Source: Trichosphaerium sp. ATCC 40318
Lineage: Eukaryota > Discosea > Flabellinia > Trichosidae
Direction: 5' to 3'
DNA: 64,000 nt
NCBI GenBank assembly: GCA_038496445.1
Contig: JALMLS010000354.1
Coordinates: 372,001-436,000, forward strand
Notes under the pieces: model-generated
Seen by the model: the letters and a program-made list of their open reading frames with translations, nothing else
The model's database searches: none
Told to the model about the DNA's origin: nothing
Made by a program: the position numbers and the translations under genes
Shown: positions 46,018-56,725 of the stretch, piece after piece
Numbering within the stretch: position 1 is the first letter of the stretch
Layout of the letters: every line of letters begins with the position of its first letter

Positions 46018-48636
46018 TTATGATACAAGTGGATTCATAAGTCCAGAACATGAGTTTTTCTTAACAAGGAAACGGGACTTTAAAGATTTAAGATAGTTTG
46101 CATCTAACTTTGATGCTCTAACATCACGCATAAGTGCGTCTATATTGATTATTCCTAACAGCAAAATAAGTACAAGTACACGATAAACAAACTCAAGTCA
46201 AAGAAGCAACATATTGCTGACCAAAAAAAAGAACGAAAAGAAAAAACCCAGCCTGGCTTTTTCTTGTTTGTCATTACTTATTTTTTGCAGGGCGCAATCA
46301 TCAATGCGATATAATTTTCCCAACGTTTCGAAAGTTTGGAGAAAAGAACCAAAATGAAACCCGAAAAAGTTGCAAAACTGAGAATTCTTTTGTTTGTTTG
46401 TTTTTTTACCGTCTTGTTTCAATTGGTTTGTAAGGAGGCTCATAATCCCATAGAAAGTCATTGATAAAATACGCGCTACAAGGGAAACAAACATAAGTAC
46501 ATTTTCAAATCACATAAACATGATATCACGTGTTTTAAAACGACGTACTTTTTAATTGTTTGAGAATGCATAAAGCAATTGTGAATAAAATATCGTATCC
46601 TTCGTATAACATTACATCCCAAATACGTATCGCCAGATTGACATTAACAACTTTAAGAAATACGCGCATATACCATTCAGTAGTATAAACAGATGCAACA
46701 ACTCTCTGATCTCGCTAAATAACAAAGGTTAACAGAGAACCAAAAAAAAGAAGGTATAAAAAAAACTTGTTATGACTGAAGCAGATGAACAGACTTTGCT
46801 GCCCTCTTGTAGTTATAGACGGTCTTTTAAACAAAAAAAAAAGACTTGAGGGCAATCATTAACGTAAATAAATAAACTGTAAATCAATAAAAAACACAAC
46901 AAAAAAGAGACAAAAGGAGAAGTGATTTGTTCTATTATTTTTGAAGTCCAAATAACCCAATAAAATAAGATAAGGCGTACCATATGGCGATGTAACATTG
47001 GTAACTTATCTTTTATTATCTCGGAGTGTACAAAGTAACATACTCTGACAGCTGCTAACTCTAATAAACGAAAAATAAGTCAATACTCTTTGATTAATCG
47101 ATATTTGTTCTTAAGTACTTACCATTACCGAAAAGCTCTCTCATACCAAACCTCGGATCATGACAGACTTGTTTAAGTAGCCAAAAGGCATCTTCTTCAT
47201 CAAGGTACATCAAAATTAGACCTGTAAAATAAAGAAAAAACAATTTTAGTACGCCGTTTTAAAATCACGTGATTATTCTCTACCTGCAATATCAGACATC
47301 CCTTGACAGTATCCTATAGTTGCATCGCAATATGAGTATGCCTTAAGAACGTTGTAAAGTGCAATTTGCCTATTGAGTACGCAGTTAATTAAATATTCGA
47401 GTTAGGTAAAAAAAAAGAACCGTCATATGAATTTTCTTTTGGCTCGTACCCAAACCCGTAGCGTTGTGAAAACATCACGTGACCTCTCCAGGTGCGATTT
47501 ATATCTGCATCTATTTGATCATCATAATCAGTGCTTGCCTTTGCTAGGTTCACATATTCCTGTAGTAATTTAAGTTTGAATCCAAAAATAATTTAGACAC
47601 TATCGGCGGACAGTTTGATCACCATTTATAGCCCGAAGTTTGCGGCCAGCGTTTTAGAAATGCGTTGCGTTTGTTTGTATAAAAAAAACTCCAAGTCTCT
47701 AGACTAGAGGATACGTACCGTATAGACGCCGTTATTCTTTATAACTTTAGCAGTGACACCTGCCATAACATACCAAACATCACCTCGTAGCTTATGTGGT
47801 AAACCGCGATATACCCTATTTGCCACTTCATTCGTTCGTACTGATTGCTCGTATCTAGTTAACACTCTCTTCCACTATTTATATTACATCAGTAACCCAA
47901 AATAATATCATCAACGTGAACCGTTTTATAACCAAAACCAAAAAATCAAACAAGAAAAAAAAAACTCTCAAAGTTACTCACACGATATATTTTTCTTTGT
48001 TCTTCTTTGTTTTCTGTCTCTATTACGCCTGTAGAAGATCCTTTCGCGAACCAATCATTAGGTGCAATTGTCTAGGGTGTTTTTTTTGAGTTTTAAAACG
48101 AACAGTCACTCACGTGTTTTGTAGGGTTTGGATACAATAACTTACCGTTCGTAGCTCATCAGTATCCAGTAGAGGCGTGAATATCGTAGTTTCTTTTTTG
48201 TTTTTTTGAATTACACCTTGATGAGCCTTGAGCTTCAAGATAAGCCTGAGAATAAGAGTATGTTAATAATGGAAAGGTGTATGCGTAAACAAAACTAATT
48301 TGGTTGCCATAAGGTTTTTACGGATGTCGCCAGGGGTAGGTTAAGATGTCTATAAAGGTTATAGAAGCGATAGAGCATAGTTTTGTGAATTTCTGACTTG
48401 AGGGACTAATTTACCTTTTATCGTAAAGTACTGATGCCGAGGGTGCGTCGATAGGTCTCAGTGCGGTAGGTCGGCGTCCATTAACGGTCATTGAGCGGTT
48501 GCGCTTTGTCTACGTTTGGTGTCATATACAGATAGTACTACAACAAGGAATAACATACTGGTGACAAAATTGCGCGATTCTCATCGGAAATGGACACAGA
48601 TCGAGTCCGTAGTGGGTTTTTAGGAGCAGCGGCCAT
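46018..48636 (-). CDS. TBC-domain Rab GTPase-activating protein
   Basis: RabGAP in about 12 exons. The ATG at 48636 gives MAAAPKNPLRTRSVSISDEN. A short N-terminal region (LRT, NDWFAKGSSTG) leads to the TBC domain: VANRVYRGLPHKLRGDVWYV, then DDQIDADINRTWRGHVMFSQ with the catalytic Arg finger. YCDATIGYCQGMSDIAG carries the Gln finger in YCQGM. DEEDAFWLLKQVCHDPRFGM and the C-terminal block WYMRVFLKVVNVNLAIRIWD then VMLYEGYDILFTIALCILK follow. Both dual-finger residues are present, so it should be active. The tail ends SCSGLMNPLVS at TAA 46018-46020. RN-tre/USP6NL is a similar layout, but the Rab target is unknown. Confidence 0.88.
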
Positions 48637-48944
48637 AGTTGGCGACCTGTTGCGTAATAGAGTAGTTCTAGTCAGCTTAAATGAGGACAGCGGAATGTAA
48701 AATGTGAGCCTTTGACACATCCGCGTTTTAGCATTGCGGAATGAACGTGTACGTAGTTAAACGTGATGGGTAACATAATAATAAAACTTTGTAGTTTGTC
48801 ACAACAGAAAACGCGGCAATCCTTTTTATATATTTGTATACAATGCACTAAGGTTGTTTTGGGCGTTGTGAAGTACTTGACAGCTTGGGTACACTTTAAG
48901 CGACGAAATTTAACGCTTAACATTTAAACACAAGGTTAAACAGG
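48637..48944. promoter_or_regulatory. divergent promoter interval
   Basis: About 300 bases between the start codons of the TBC gene (minus) and the mL43-like gene (plus). It must hold both promoters. No TATA box or motif cluster stands out. Confidence 0.35.
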
Positions 48945-50253
48945 ATGGCTTGGTTGTGTAGAGTTTCTCCTACTATCAAACAGATTCGCTTTGTTTTAAA
49001 AGTGAGGAAAAGTATTGAAGGTCGCTATGTTCCTCATAAACGAGCACACGGATTATGGTATGGTGCAAGCGTGATAACAATAGTTATTATACTTCAAATG
49101 CGTAAAGAGACTTTTATTTATTGTAATTTGCACACAGGACGTTTGTAGATAATCACCTTGAAACAATAGAAACACTGAACCCTAACACCGCACTTTACGT
49201 TGATAGTCAAGAACATTACCCATCAATGCTTTACGCTGTCTACAGTACGTATTTACGAGCGAAATATAACGCACAAGCTTATTTTACATTAATTTACTCT
49301 CCACCTGTGTTATAATGCTTAGTGGGAACTTACTGAGTATATTAAAGCGCTTCACCAATTAAATAACGCTGAACCACGTTCATTTATTTGTTTATTCGCT
49401 TAAAACACTCCCACAACGCTAAAAAACAACTATAGATTTCGGTGGTGAAGTACAAAGAGATGTAAGCGACATGACAGTGTCTCAAGTTATGGATGTCCTT
49501 GAAGGAATGGTAGAAGATGGTTAGTACTACAACAAACGTTATAAACGAGGCTCATTGCTGCTTCATCTTTTTTTTTCAATTCCACGCACAAGTCGTCTAC
49601 GCGCAGACGTGGTATTTTACGCGTGCTACGCGAGTAGCAGTATTTTTTTTTTCAACAAAAGCGCAATGTAACAAACGTATCAGTTTGCCCTTAACTGTTT
49701 ATTCAGGTGAGAAAATACCTAGGCCAGAGAATTTGCCTTGGCAAACTGGTATTAGAGTGGCTGATGATGATGTTGTCGAAGGTTATGAAACAGAAGAAGC
49801 TTATCATATTGGTGGACGCTACGGTGAAAGATTCCCAACTGCAGATGAGTACGTTTTTTTTGAAAACAAAAAAAAAACTTCAAAATTACAAAATCAAAAA
49901 AAAAGACTCACAGAACGTGACAACCACGTATCTTCGCCTGTTTTTGATTACTTAATTTGGTGACAACACTTCTAAGTGCTATGCATGCTTCAAATTACAT
50001 TTTATCCTCTGTACACCAGTCTGCAGCCACAGGCTGTAATTTTTATTATTTTTGGAGAATTTTTTTCTTTGTTTTGTATTTCGCGGTGGTTGACTCATGT
50101 TCGTCTTTTAGTCCACTAAAAGAAAGTGCATTCCATCACAGACATCCTCTTGTCAAGAGTGGCCTTGTTGTACCAGAAGGAGAACCAACAAAAAGAAGAC
50201 CAGACCCACCACTACCAGCGCACCAAAAGCCAAAAGTTACTGTTGGTGTATAA
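48945..50253 (+). CDS. MRPL43: mitochondrial ribosomal protein mL43-like
   Basis: L51/S25/CI-B8-type thioredoxin-like protein of the mitochondrial large subunit. The ATG at 48945 gives MAWLCRVSPTIKQIRFVLKV then RKSIEGRYV, with no acids before Glu, a plausible import signal. Exon 2 follows a GTATGG donor: TFVDNHLETIETLNPNTALY, VDSQEHYPSMLYAVY, the N-P-x-x-x-x-Y-V-x-S/R-x-x-x-x-P strand-helix block. The donor GTACGT at 49245 pairs with the acceptor near 49435 to give NFGGEVQRDVSDMTVSQVMD. This skips a tempting but out-of-frame acceptor near 49321. Two more exons form a long Pro-rich tail (PRPENLPWQTGIRV; KRRPDPPLPAHQK) ending at TAA 50251-50253. The extension beyond the core is lineage-specific. 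Confidence 0.65.
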
Positions 50254-50777
50254 ATGTATTACACTTTGTGATTCTCCTGGACATATAGACAGAAAACAAA
50301 TGATATTGTCCAGGCTCTTATTTGGCAAAAAACACAATTTTATGTTAAAGGTGATGCAGAAAACTGTAACTGTAAAATTCTATACATCTCAGACTGGCTA
50401 TTTATGTACTCTGCAATACAAACTCGCCTTAGCAATACTCTTTCTTGTTTTTTTCTTTTTCGAAACTCTATCATGGGTACGCTCCCTACAGTTATACGAT
50501 AGCAAGACCATGTGTTTTCAAAATGCAGTAAATTCCAGTAACGTTCTACTCTGAAGATTTGCATCCATGGTGGTCTTAATACGTACCTTCGAACACGTAC
50601 AAAGGAGTCGGAGTGAACCACAGACGCTTTAGAATGACATCACACTCTTGGTACATGGGACCAATGTTTTCTTTGAACAAGACTTGGTACAATAATCCTC
50701 ACTTGATGTTGGCTTGATTAGAATGTTCACTTGACAATACAAAACAAATCAGCTGCAGGTGTATTGTTTAACAATTG
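50254..50777. other. intergenic region, no gene seen
   Basis: T-rich sequence after mL43. Open frames here lack coding character and overlap both strands. It leads into the dispersed repeat region. Confidence 0.35.
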
Positions 50778-50994
50778 CAAAGAAGACTTTGGTTCTTTTG
50801 GCTCTGAAAGGCCTTGTCAAGGTGTACGGGAAAACTAAATGCATTCATGTACAATAACTTGTTAAACAGACAGCACTGTCAGCCCGCTATGCTAATAGCT
50901 GGGTGTCTTGAAGAGTTATTGGAAGTACTCTAGGAAGAGTAGTGGGTGTCTTTGGAGATACTGATCGTATTTTAGGACCAATACAACCTGGGTT
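50778..50994 (+). repeat. dispersed repeat copy A (partial)
   Basis: About 215 bases matching, with scattered substitutions, the reverse complement of about 56150-56369. Shared stretches include GGCCTTGTCAAGGTGTAC, TACTCTAGGAAGAGTAGTGG and TACAACCTGGG. The copy breaks off right after CCTGGG, where copies B and C continue with CAGTATG. Confidence 0.8.
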
Positions 50995-51319
50995 TCCTTA
51001 AAGTGTTACCCGTTCTCTAGTTACATTACTACTTACTATGAAGATGTGACAAGCATTTGGTTGGACTAGAAAAGAATGATAATACAAAGTCAAGACACAA
51101 TAGATCGAACAATGGAGAGCAGCAAACAATCAAAACGCCTAAAATATTTTGTCTTTTTGTAAAACTTCTTTTTGATTTCCTTTTTCTTTCAACAAAATTG
51201 CATATCACACAAGTGTCTAAAATGTAGTAAAGTTGGCTCACGTGGCTACACCATAGCCACCAAAGACTGGGTGCCTTTCTTCACAGAGCCCTTGACTGCA
51301 TTGTCAATGTCAGTCCAAT
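50995..51319. other. intergenic region, no gene seen
   Basis: Sequence between repeat copy A and the end of the first F-box/LRR gene. A CACGTG lies near 51239. No coding signal. Confidence 0.35.
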
Positions 51320-52261
51320 CTAACGGATAATACGAGATGCTCCATCAAGTCCTCTTACTCCTTCATCTGTTACTGAAGTATGTATAAGATTTATAGTGTG
51401 AACTCCAGCGAGAGCCTTAATGCCTTCATCTGTTACTGAAGTATCCCAAAGATAAATAGTATGGACTCCAGCAAGTGTTTTAACTCCTTCGTCTGTCACT
51501 GAAGTGTAATTAAGATAAATGGCATGGACTCCAGCAAGTGCTTTGACTCCTTCGTCTGTTACTGAAGTATTATCAAGATAAATAGTATGCACTCCAGCAA
51601 GCGATTTGATCCCTTCATCTGTTACTATAGTATTACTAAGACTAATAGTATGAGCTCCAGCAAGTGCTTTGACACCTTCATCTGTCACTGAAGTATTAGC
51701 AAGATAGATAGTATGGACTCCGGCAAGTGCTTTGACACCTTCATCAGTTACTGAAGTATTAACAAGATAGATAGTATGGACTCCAGCAAGTGCTTTGACA
51801 CCTTCATCTGTTACTGAAGTATGTATAAGATTTATAGTGTGAACTCCAGCGAGAGCCTTAATGCCTTCATCTGTTACTGAAGTAGCATGAAGGAGAATAG
51901 TATGAACACCAGCAAGTGCTTTAACGCCTTCATCAGTTATTTCTGACTTGAGATTAAGGTTAATAGCATGTGCACCAGCAAATTGCTTTATAATGCTGTC
52001 ATCAACACGCCCAATTAAGACGATGTTGGTGTTTTTCAAAATACCCACGTGTTTTCTAGCTTCTTTTGCTTGAGTTAATGTGCGAATCCTAATAGTATGG
52101 TACCCAATAATATCATGAACGATAGAAGCAAGGAAATGACATGTTTGACAAGCTGCAAATCGTGATTTGGTTGTTTGGCGCAATATATGAGCTAATATCT
52201 CTGTAGGCAGTTGAAACAATGTTGTACAAGTGGTATTGTCACACTTTGAGGTAGATAGCAT
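51320..52261 (-). CDS. intronless F-box/leucine-rich-repeat protein with near-perfect tandem repeats
   Basis: One uninterrupted 313-codon frame from ATG 52261 to TAG 51320-51322. Residues about 14-50 form a degenerate F-box (LFQLPTEILAHILRQTT), the Skp1-binding part of SCF ubiquitin ligases. From about residue 100 the protein is an array of about ten 21-residue LRR units of the form SVTDEGVKALAGVHTIYLxNT. Units vary mainly at the two or three exposed positions after IYL, so divergence is concentrated on the presumed binding face. The DNA units (63 bases) are nearly identical, and one 84-base segment occurs twice without change. Lack of introns contrasts with nearly all other genes here. Repeat style resembles F-box/LRR families expanded in amoebae and in giant viruses; direction of any transfer is unknown. 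Confidence 0.85.
   Translation of the reverse strand: MLSTSKCDNTTCTTLFQLPTEILAHILRQTTKSRFAACQTCHFLASIVHDIIGYHTIRIRTLTQAKEARKHVGILKNTNIVLIGRVDDSIIKQFAGAHAINLNLKSEITDEGVKALAGVHTILLHATSVTDEGIKALAGVHTINLIHTSVTDEGVKALAGVHTIYLVNTSVTDEGVKALAGVHTIYLANTSVTDEGVKALAGAHTISLSNTIVTDEGIKSLAGVHTIYLDNTSVTDEGVKALAGVHAIYLNYTSVTDEGVKTLAGVHTIYLWDTSVTDEGIKALAGVHTINLIHTSVTDEGVRGLDGASRIIR
51360..51980 (-). repeat. 63-bp tandem repeat array inside the F-box/LRR gene
   Basis: About ten direct copies of a 63-base coding unit. Segments 51360-51443 and 51801-51884 are identical over 84 bases and lie 441 bases apart, exactly seven units. That points to recent unequal crossover or gene conversion. Confidence 0.85.
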
Positions 52262-52896
52262 AATAACGTTGTATTTTAAACAAATAAATGGGAAATAATT
52301 ACCAACACGGTTCTAGAGATGTTTCAATGTAAGGTTCCAAGAGATAACGTATACGAGATTATATTAAAAACTAACTACTTTATTTACATGATTCTTATAA
52401 GTCAATATGTTTCTAGAGTACGGAGCGTTACAGATACCCCCACACCAGGACAAAGCACGCCAAAAGCTTGCGTATGTACGAAAAATAAAGGAACGCGAGA
52501 ACTCTTAAAAAAAAATTCTTACTAAAAAGAGAACTAGCTTCAGTTTAGACACGTGCTGTTTAATTTTGTTAGGCATTTCGCCTCGCTTTTAATAGAGGAC
52601 GTGATCTATTTTTCAAGAAAGCGCGGTGAGATTTAGCGGTATTATTTTACACGTATATCGGCTTACGCTTTAAACGCGCCTAGAGCGAAGATCGCCCAAC
52701 GAAAGCTAAAATTTATACTCACTCGTTCAGGCAAGTATTTTAAGGTTACTGAGAATCGTCTCCACGATGTTTTCCTCGCACCACCGAACTTTTACCTCTA
52801 GCGCCTGGTTTGGAGATTTTTGGAAAGGTTAGAAACCTTTCTGGCGCAAGCACGTTTTATGAACTACAGCATTCGAATCTATAACTGTAGCTTTGT
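52262..52896. other. intergenic region, no gene seen
   Basis: Upstream of the F-box/LRR start and downstream of the integrase stop. CACGTG lies near 52550. No coding exon was recognised. Confidence 0.35.
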
Positions 52897-53773
52897 TCAA
52901 CTCAAAAGCAAATTTTTTTCAAAGTTTTCTATCAAATCCTTCATTAAACGTACTAGCGACTTAGGGGTTTTGAATTTCTTGATCCTTTGGCGGAACTGGT
53001 CTCTACGGCGATTTGACTCGATGAAAACACTTGACAGGTCAGCTAATACATTGGTAAGTTGCTGTTTATACACTTTAATTCTCTTCGTATTTAATTTTCC
53101 GACATCTATGTAGGCTTGAATAGAGTTGTATGCAGATAATAACAAGTGTTTTAGTTCGTTGAAACCATAGATTGCATTTGCTTTGCGAATTCGTTGACTG
53201 TTGAGAGTACTGGGATTGGATGATGAGTCAGGAGTCGGAACCAGAGTTACTTCTTCCTTGTTTGATTCTTCATCAATTCTTTCATTCTTTTCTGATTTTT
53301 TCTTTTTCTTCTTTAGGTGCGATGGTCTGTCTTTGTATTTCTGAAGTCTTTCTGCATGATAAGGTATTTCAAAAGAAATACTATCTTCATCTCGGAGCCA
53401 ATATTCATTCTTGTGACAACGCACTACTGTGAAAGGTCCTTCCATTTGATGTACAAATTTCTTAGCAAATCCTTGTTCGATTGGTCTCATGCGTTGGAGA
53501 AGAACTTTATCGCCAGGTTTGAAGATAACGTTTGATCGGCATTTGTTGTATCGCTTGGCTTGATGTTGATTAGCCTTCTTTCTTGCTGTCTTGGCCAAGT
53601 TGTGAGTTGTTTTGATGGTGTTCGAAAGTTGTTTGATCCATTGGTCTATTTTTAACGCAGGACTAGGGTAAAGTCCTAAAGCTTGGTCTGAGGGTTTGAC
53701 TGCTGGTCGCCCAAAGACAAGTGAGAATGGCGTCTGGCGTAGTTCTGCGTTAGAAATATTCCGAGTAATGGTC
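52897..53773 (-). mobile_element. truncated Ty3/gypsy-type retroelement integrase C-terminus
   Basis: Open frame without a start, running from the junction at about 53773 to TGA 52897-52899. It reads RNISNAELRQTPFSLVFGRP, then AKTARKKANQHQAKRYNK and FKPGDKVLLQRM. EGPFTVVRCHKNEYWL and IPYHAERLQKYK follow. This is the end of an integrase core with the target-phase T-P-F-x-L-V-F-G motif, then the C-terminal G-D-x-V-x-x-x-x and G-P-F-x-V SH3-like domain. A Lys-rich linker and a long helical tail follow. The catalytic D-D-E region, reverse transcriptase and LTRs are absent. The 5' end is replaced exactly where dispersed repeat copy B begins, so this is a dead fragment. Confidence 0.8.
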
Positions 53774-53950
53774 GAGATACTGATGGTATTTTAGGACCAG
53801 TACAACCTGGGCAGTATGTTTTTTATTACTGATGACTAGCACTTTAACATTTTAGAGAAACAGAACATGATAGGTTGTCACGTGCCAGTCAAAGCATTAC
53901 TTTGTGAGAAGACTCAAGACTACATTGACAATGAGTGTTTTAATCCGCAC
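53774..53950 (+). repeat. dispersed repeat copy B (partial)
   Basis: About 175 bases matching the reverse complement of about 55990-56200, including GAGATACTGATGGTATTTTAG, CAGTATGTTTTTTATTACTG and AGAAACAGAACATGATAGG. It abuts the broken integrase frame. Together A and B cover most of what is continuous in copy C. Confidence 0.8.
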
Positions 53951-54339
53951 ACTAGCCTGACAACCATTTAATCTACTTTCTAATAAACACTCTTCTAAGA
54001 ATACCTCGGCTTGCGTATGTCTACAAAACCGATCAATACACCTACTTACCACGACAGTAGCTAGGTGGGACAAAAATCATCTTTCACATCATATTCTATT
54101 TTTACTTTTCAGTTCACGTGCACTCATAGTAAAGACCTGATCCTTAGTATCCACTTGATACTTCAACCATTAATTAATCAGTTTCATGACAAAACAACAT
54201 GCTGTTGATCTATAAGGCTTTTGTTGGCAGAAGCCCACATTGGCAAAAAAAAAGAGTCTAACCGTAAATTTTGTTTATTTCAGTGACACGTGCAAATCAC
54301 GTTGTGAATTTTTTTTAACCATCTTCAGGTACAATTACT
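53951..54339. other. intergenic region, no gene seen
   Basis: Between repeat copy B and the 3' end of the second F-box/LRR gene. CACGTG palindromes lie near 54116 and 54283. No coding signal. Confidence 0.35.
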
Positions 54340-55635
54340 TTAATAAAAATCAGGCCAAAATTCTTCATCAGTATTTTTACATTGTAGATAATTAACCACC
54401 ATTCTCTTTGTTATTTGAGTGCCACGATATTCAATGCAATCAATACTTGTTAATTTAATAACACCCTCATCTGTGATTTGAAAGCAGTCTGTGAGGCGAA
54501 TTTTCTTAACACCGATAAGACTGCTCACTCCTTTGTCTGTTATCTTTTTGCAGCCACGAAGACTAATAATTTTAGCACCCCTCAAAGAGCATAAACCCTT
54601 GTCTGTCACATTTGTGTAATTAATAAAAATTGTATGTACTCCAGCAAGTGCCTTTAAAGTACTATCATCAACACAGTCAACATGAGAAATATCAATCACT
54701 TTTACACCTGCCAATTGTTTTATCACATCATTTGATATCAATTTACAAGCATGCAAATCAATATGATGTACACCTGCAAAGCATGATATAGTATCGTCTG
54801 TTAATTGTGTACACTCATAAAGCTCTATACAAGATATACCAGCCAAAAGTTTCAAGACATTGTTTGATATTTGAGTACAGTCATCAAGACCAATTTTTTT
54901 AATTTTGTGAGTTGTTTGATTTTGTGTTAACAGATACTTTACTCCTTCATCTGTAATTCTCTTACAGTTACTAAGACATATGAAACTTGCATTTGTTAGT
55001 GCTCTTACACTTTTATCCGTTATATCACATGCATCAAGCTGTATCTTGTGTACATTACCTGAAATGGCAACGACACCTTTGTCAGTGATATTGTCACAAC
55101 GAGATAAGTTGATAGTATGAACTCCAGAGAGTGCCGCAAGTCCTTTATCTGTTATGTCTGTCATTGAAATATCAATAGTATGAATAATTCCAAGCTCTTG
55201 AAGCCACTCATCTTTTACATGACTGATTGGTATGCTTAATGTATGAATACCTTGAAGTAACTTAAATCCCGATCCTGTCAAGGTGCATCCACGTTCACGT
55301 ATTTTCGTTTCCAGATGATGTACACCTGAAATATGTTCTAACATCATATCTATTAATAAAAAACTACGCCTTATTTCAAGGTGATGAACACCAGATAGAT
55401 TTTTAAAGTCATCTTCAGTCATTTTAAAATTAATAATCACTTTTGTATTTTTTAAAAGAGGACTTTCATGTAGTTTGAGTAGACTTTCTCTTGACTTTAC
55501 GTTCACTGTTAAATACCCCAAATGCTTTAAAATGATTGTAGAAAACAGTTTACAAACAAATGTTGCTGATATACGACATTTCTTGTCTAAAAACGCCAGT
55601 ATACAAAACATTATTTCTGTCGGTAGCCAAAGCAT
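54340..55635 (-). CDS. intronless F-box/leucine-rich-repeat protein
   Basis: Uninterrupted frame of about 431 codons. The first ATG is at 55635 (MLWLPTEIMFCILAFLDKKC), so the F-box sits at the very start. LRR units of about 21-24 residues follow, of the AMN1/FBXL cysteine-containing type: ITDKGLAALSGVHTINLSRC, DNITDKGVVAISG, FICLSNCKRITDEGVKYLL, IELYECTQLTDDTISCFAG and ITDKGVSSLIGVKKIRLTDC. The units are far more diverged than in the neighbour at 51.3-52.3 kb, so this is the older-looking paralogue. It ends NTDEEFWPDFY at TAA 54340-54342. Probable substrate adaptor of an SCF ubiquitin ligase. No intron is visible. Confidence 0.85.
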   Translation of the reverse strand: MLWLPTEIMFCILAFLDKKCRISATFVCKLFSTIILKHLGYLTVNVKSRESLLKLHESPLLKNTKVIINFKMTEDDFKNLSGVHHLEIRRSFLLIDMMLEHISGVHHLETKIRERGCTLTGSGFKLLQGIHTLSIPISHVKDEWLQELGIIHTIDISMTDITDKGLAALSGVHTINLSRCDNITDKGVVAISGNVHKIQLDACDITDKSVRALTNASFICLSNCKRITDEGVKYLLTQNQTTHKIKKIGLDDCTQISNNVLKLLAGISCIELYECTQLTDDTISCFAGVHHIDLHACKLISNDVIKQLAGVKVIDISHVDCVDDSTLKALAGVHTIFINYTNVTDKGLCSLRGAKIISLRGCKKITDKGVSSLIGVKKIRLTDCFQITDEGVIKLTSIDCIEYRGTQITKRMVVNYLQCKNTDEEFWPDFY

Positions 55636-55889
55636 CTCAAATGTCCTGTGAGTACGGTTAGCCAAAACAGAGTAAAAATAACAGGGGCAAAGGCGATTAT
55701 GCAGAACACATACTCTGGTGGCTCGGTTAGTGTATGAAGCATGCCTTTAGAGCAATTGTCTACTGAATTGTTGGGAAAGTAACTGTGGTACTTAAGGGAG
55801 TTGACTCCACAGAGCTATTTTAATTTAAGTACGAATCAGCAGTTCTCTGTTTCAATATGAAAGATGACAAGGAAACTGATCTTCGTAAG
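55636..55889. other. 5' region of the second F-box/LRR gene
   Basis: About 250 bases between the F-box/LRR start codon and repeat copy C. No coding signal or promoter element was recognised. Confidence 0.3.
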
Positions 55890-56369
55890 CATTGTGTTAG
55901 ATCCCACCACTACTTGTCGAAGTACTCACGCAGTAGAAAGTAGCCTGCAATTTACTGGGTGGTCCATAGACAAGACGGAACAAGGTACTCTTACAAGAGA
56001 AGTTTATTGTACAGCAGATTAAAGCAAACACTGTCAATGTAGTCTTGAGTCTTCTCACAAAGTAATGCTTGACTGGCACGTGACAACCTATCATGTTCTG
56101 TTTCTCTAAAATGGTAAAGTGCTAGTCATCATTTATTCCAGTAATAAAAAACATACTGCCCAGGTTGTACTGGTCCTAAAATACCATCAGTATCTCCAAA
56201 GACACCCACTACTCTTCCTAGAGTACTTCCAAGAAGTCGTCAAGACTCACGGCTATTAGCATACCGGGCTGACACTGCTGCCTGTTTCACAAGTTATTGT
56301 ACACGAATGCAGTTATTTCCTGTACACCTTGACAAGGCCTTCAAAGCCAAAAGAACAAAGTCGTCTTTG
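55890..56369 (-). repeat. dispersed repeat copy C (longest)
   Basis: About 480 bases, in inverse orientation to copies A and B, covering both continuously. In its own sense it has partial frames (GRVVGVFGDTDGILGPVQPG and HVPVKHYFVRRL), broken by stops in the same frame. It could be part of an LTR, a decayed element gene or a non-coding repeat. No terminal repeats or target-site duplications were recognised. Confidence 0.75.
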
Positions 56370-56725
56370 TATCATGGACCGTTTCAACGTGTATATGTGA
56401 CTACAGTACAGTATTGAACTGTTGGGGTCAGCACGTGACTTATAGTAAAAGTTGATATGTAAAATTGCTCTCCGTTGGTAAACTGGCTGCCAAAAGTTTG
56501 CTGGCAATGAACATATTGTAATCAACGGAGTCAGTTTGAAATACTATCACACGTTTTGCACAATGATATTCTGGCATTATCAACAACCTGGCTAAATATG
56601 AATGCAATTTGCCAGTTTCAGCTATCTATGAAGCATAATCATGTAAAGAAAAAAGCCCAAACCGTTTGAAGTGCTGTTTGCAAAGATGAGTTTATTTGAA
56701 AAAGAAAAGCAACATAAGTATGTAA

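Noticed and set aside
49315-49405. Extra exon of the mL43 gene (WELTEYIKALHQLNN)
   Set aside because: It breaks the frame from the previous exon. Skipping to the acceptor near 49435 restores phase and family similarity.
49517-49963. 148-codon open frame as an independent gene
   Set aside because: It runs from intron into a real exon of the mL43 gene and through a poly-A/poly-T tract. Only 49706-49848 or so is coding.
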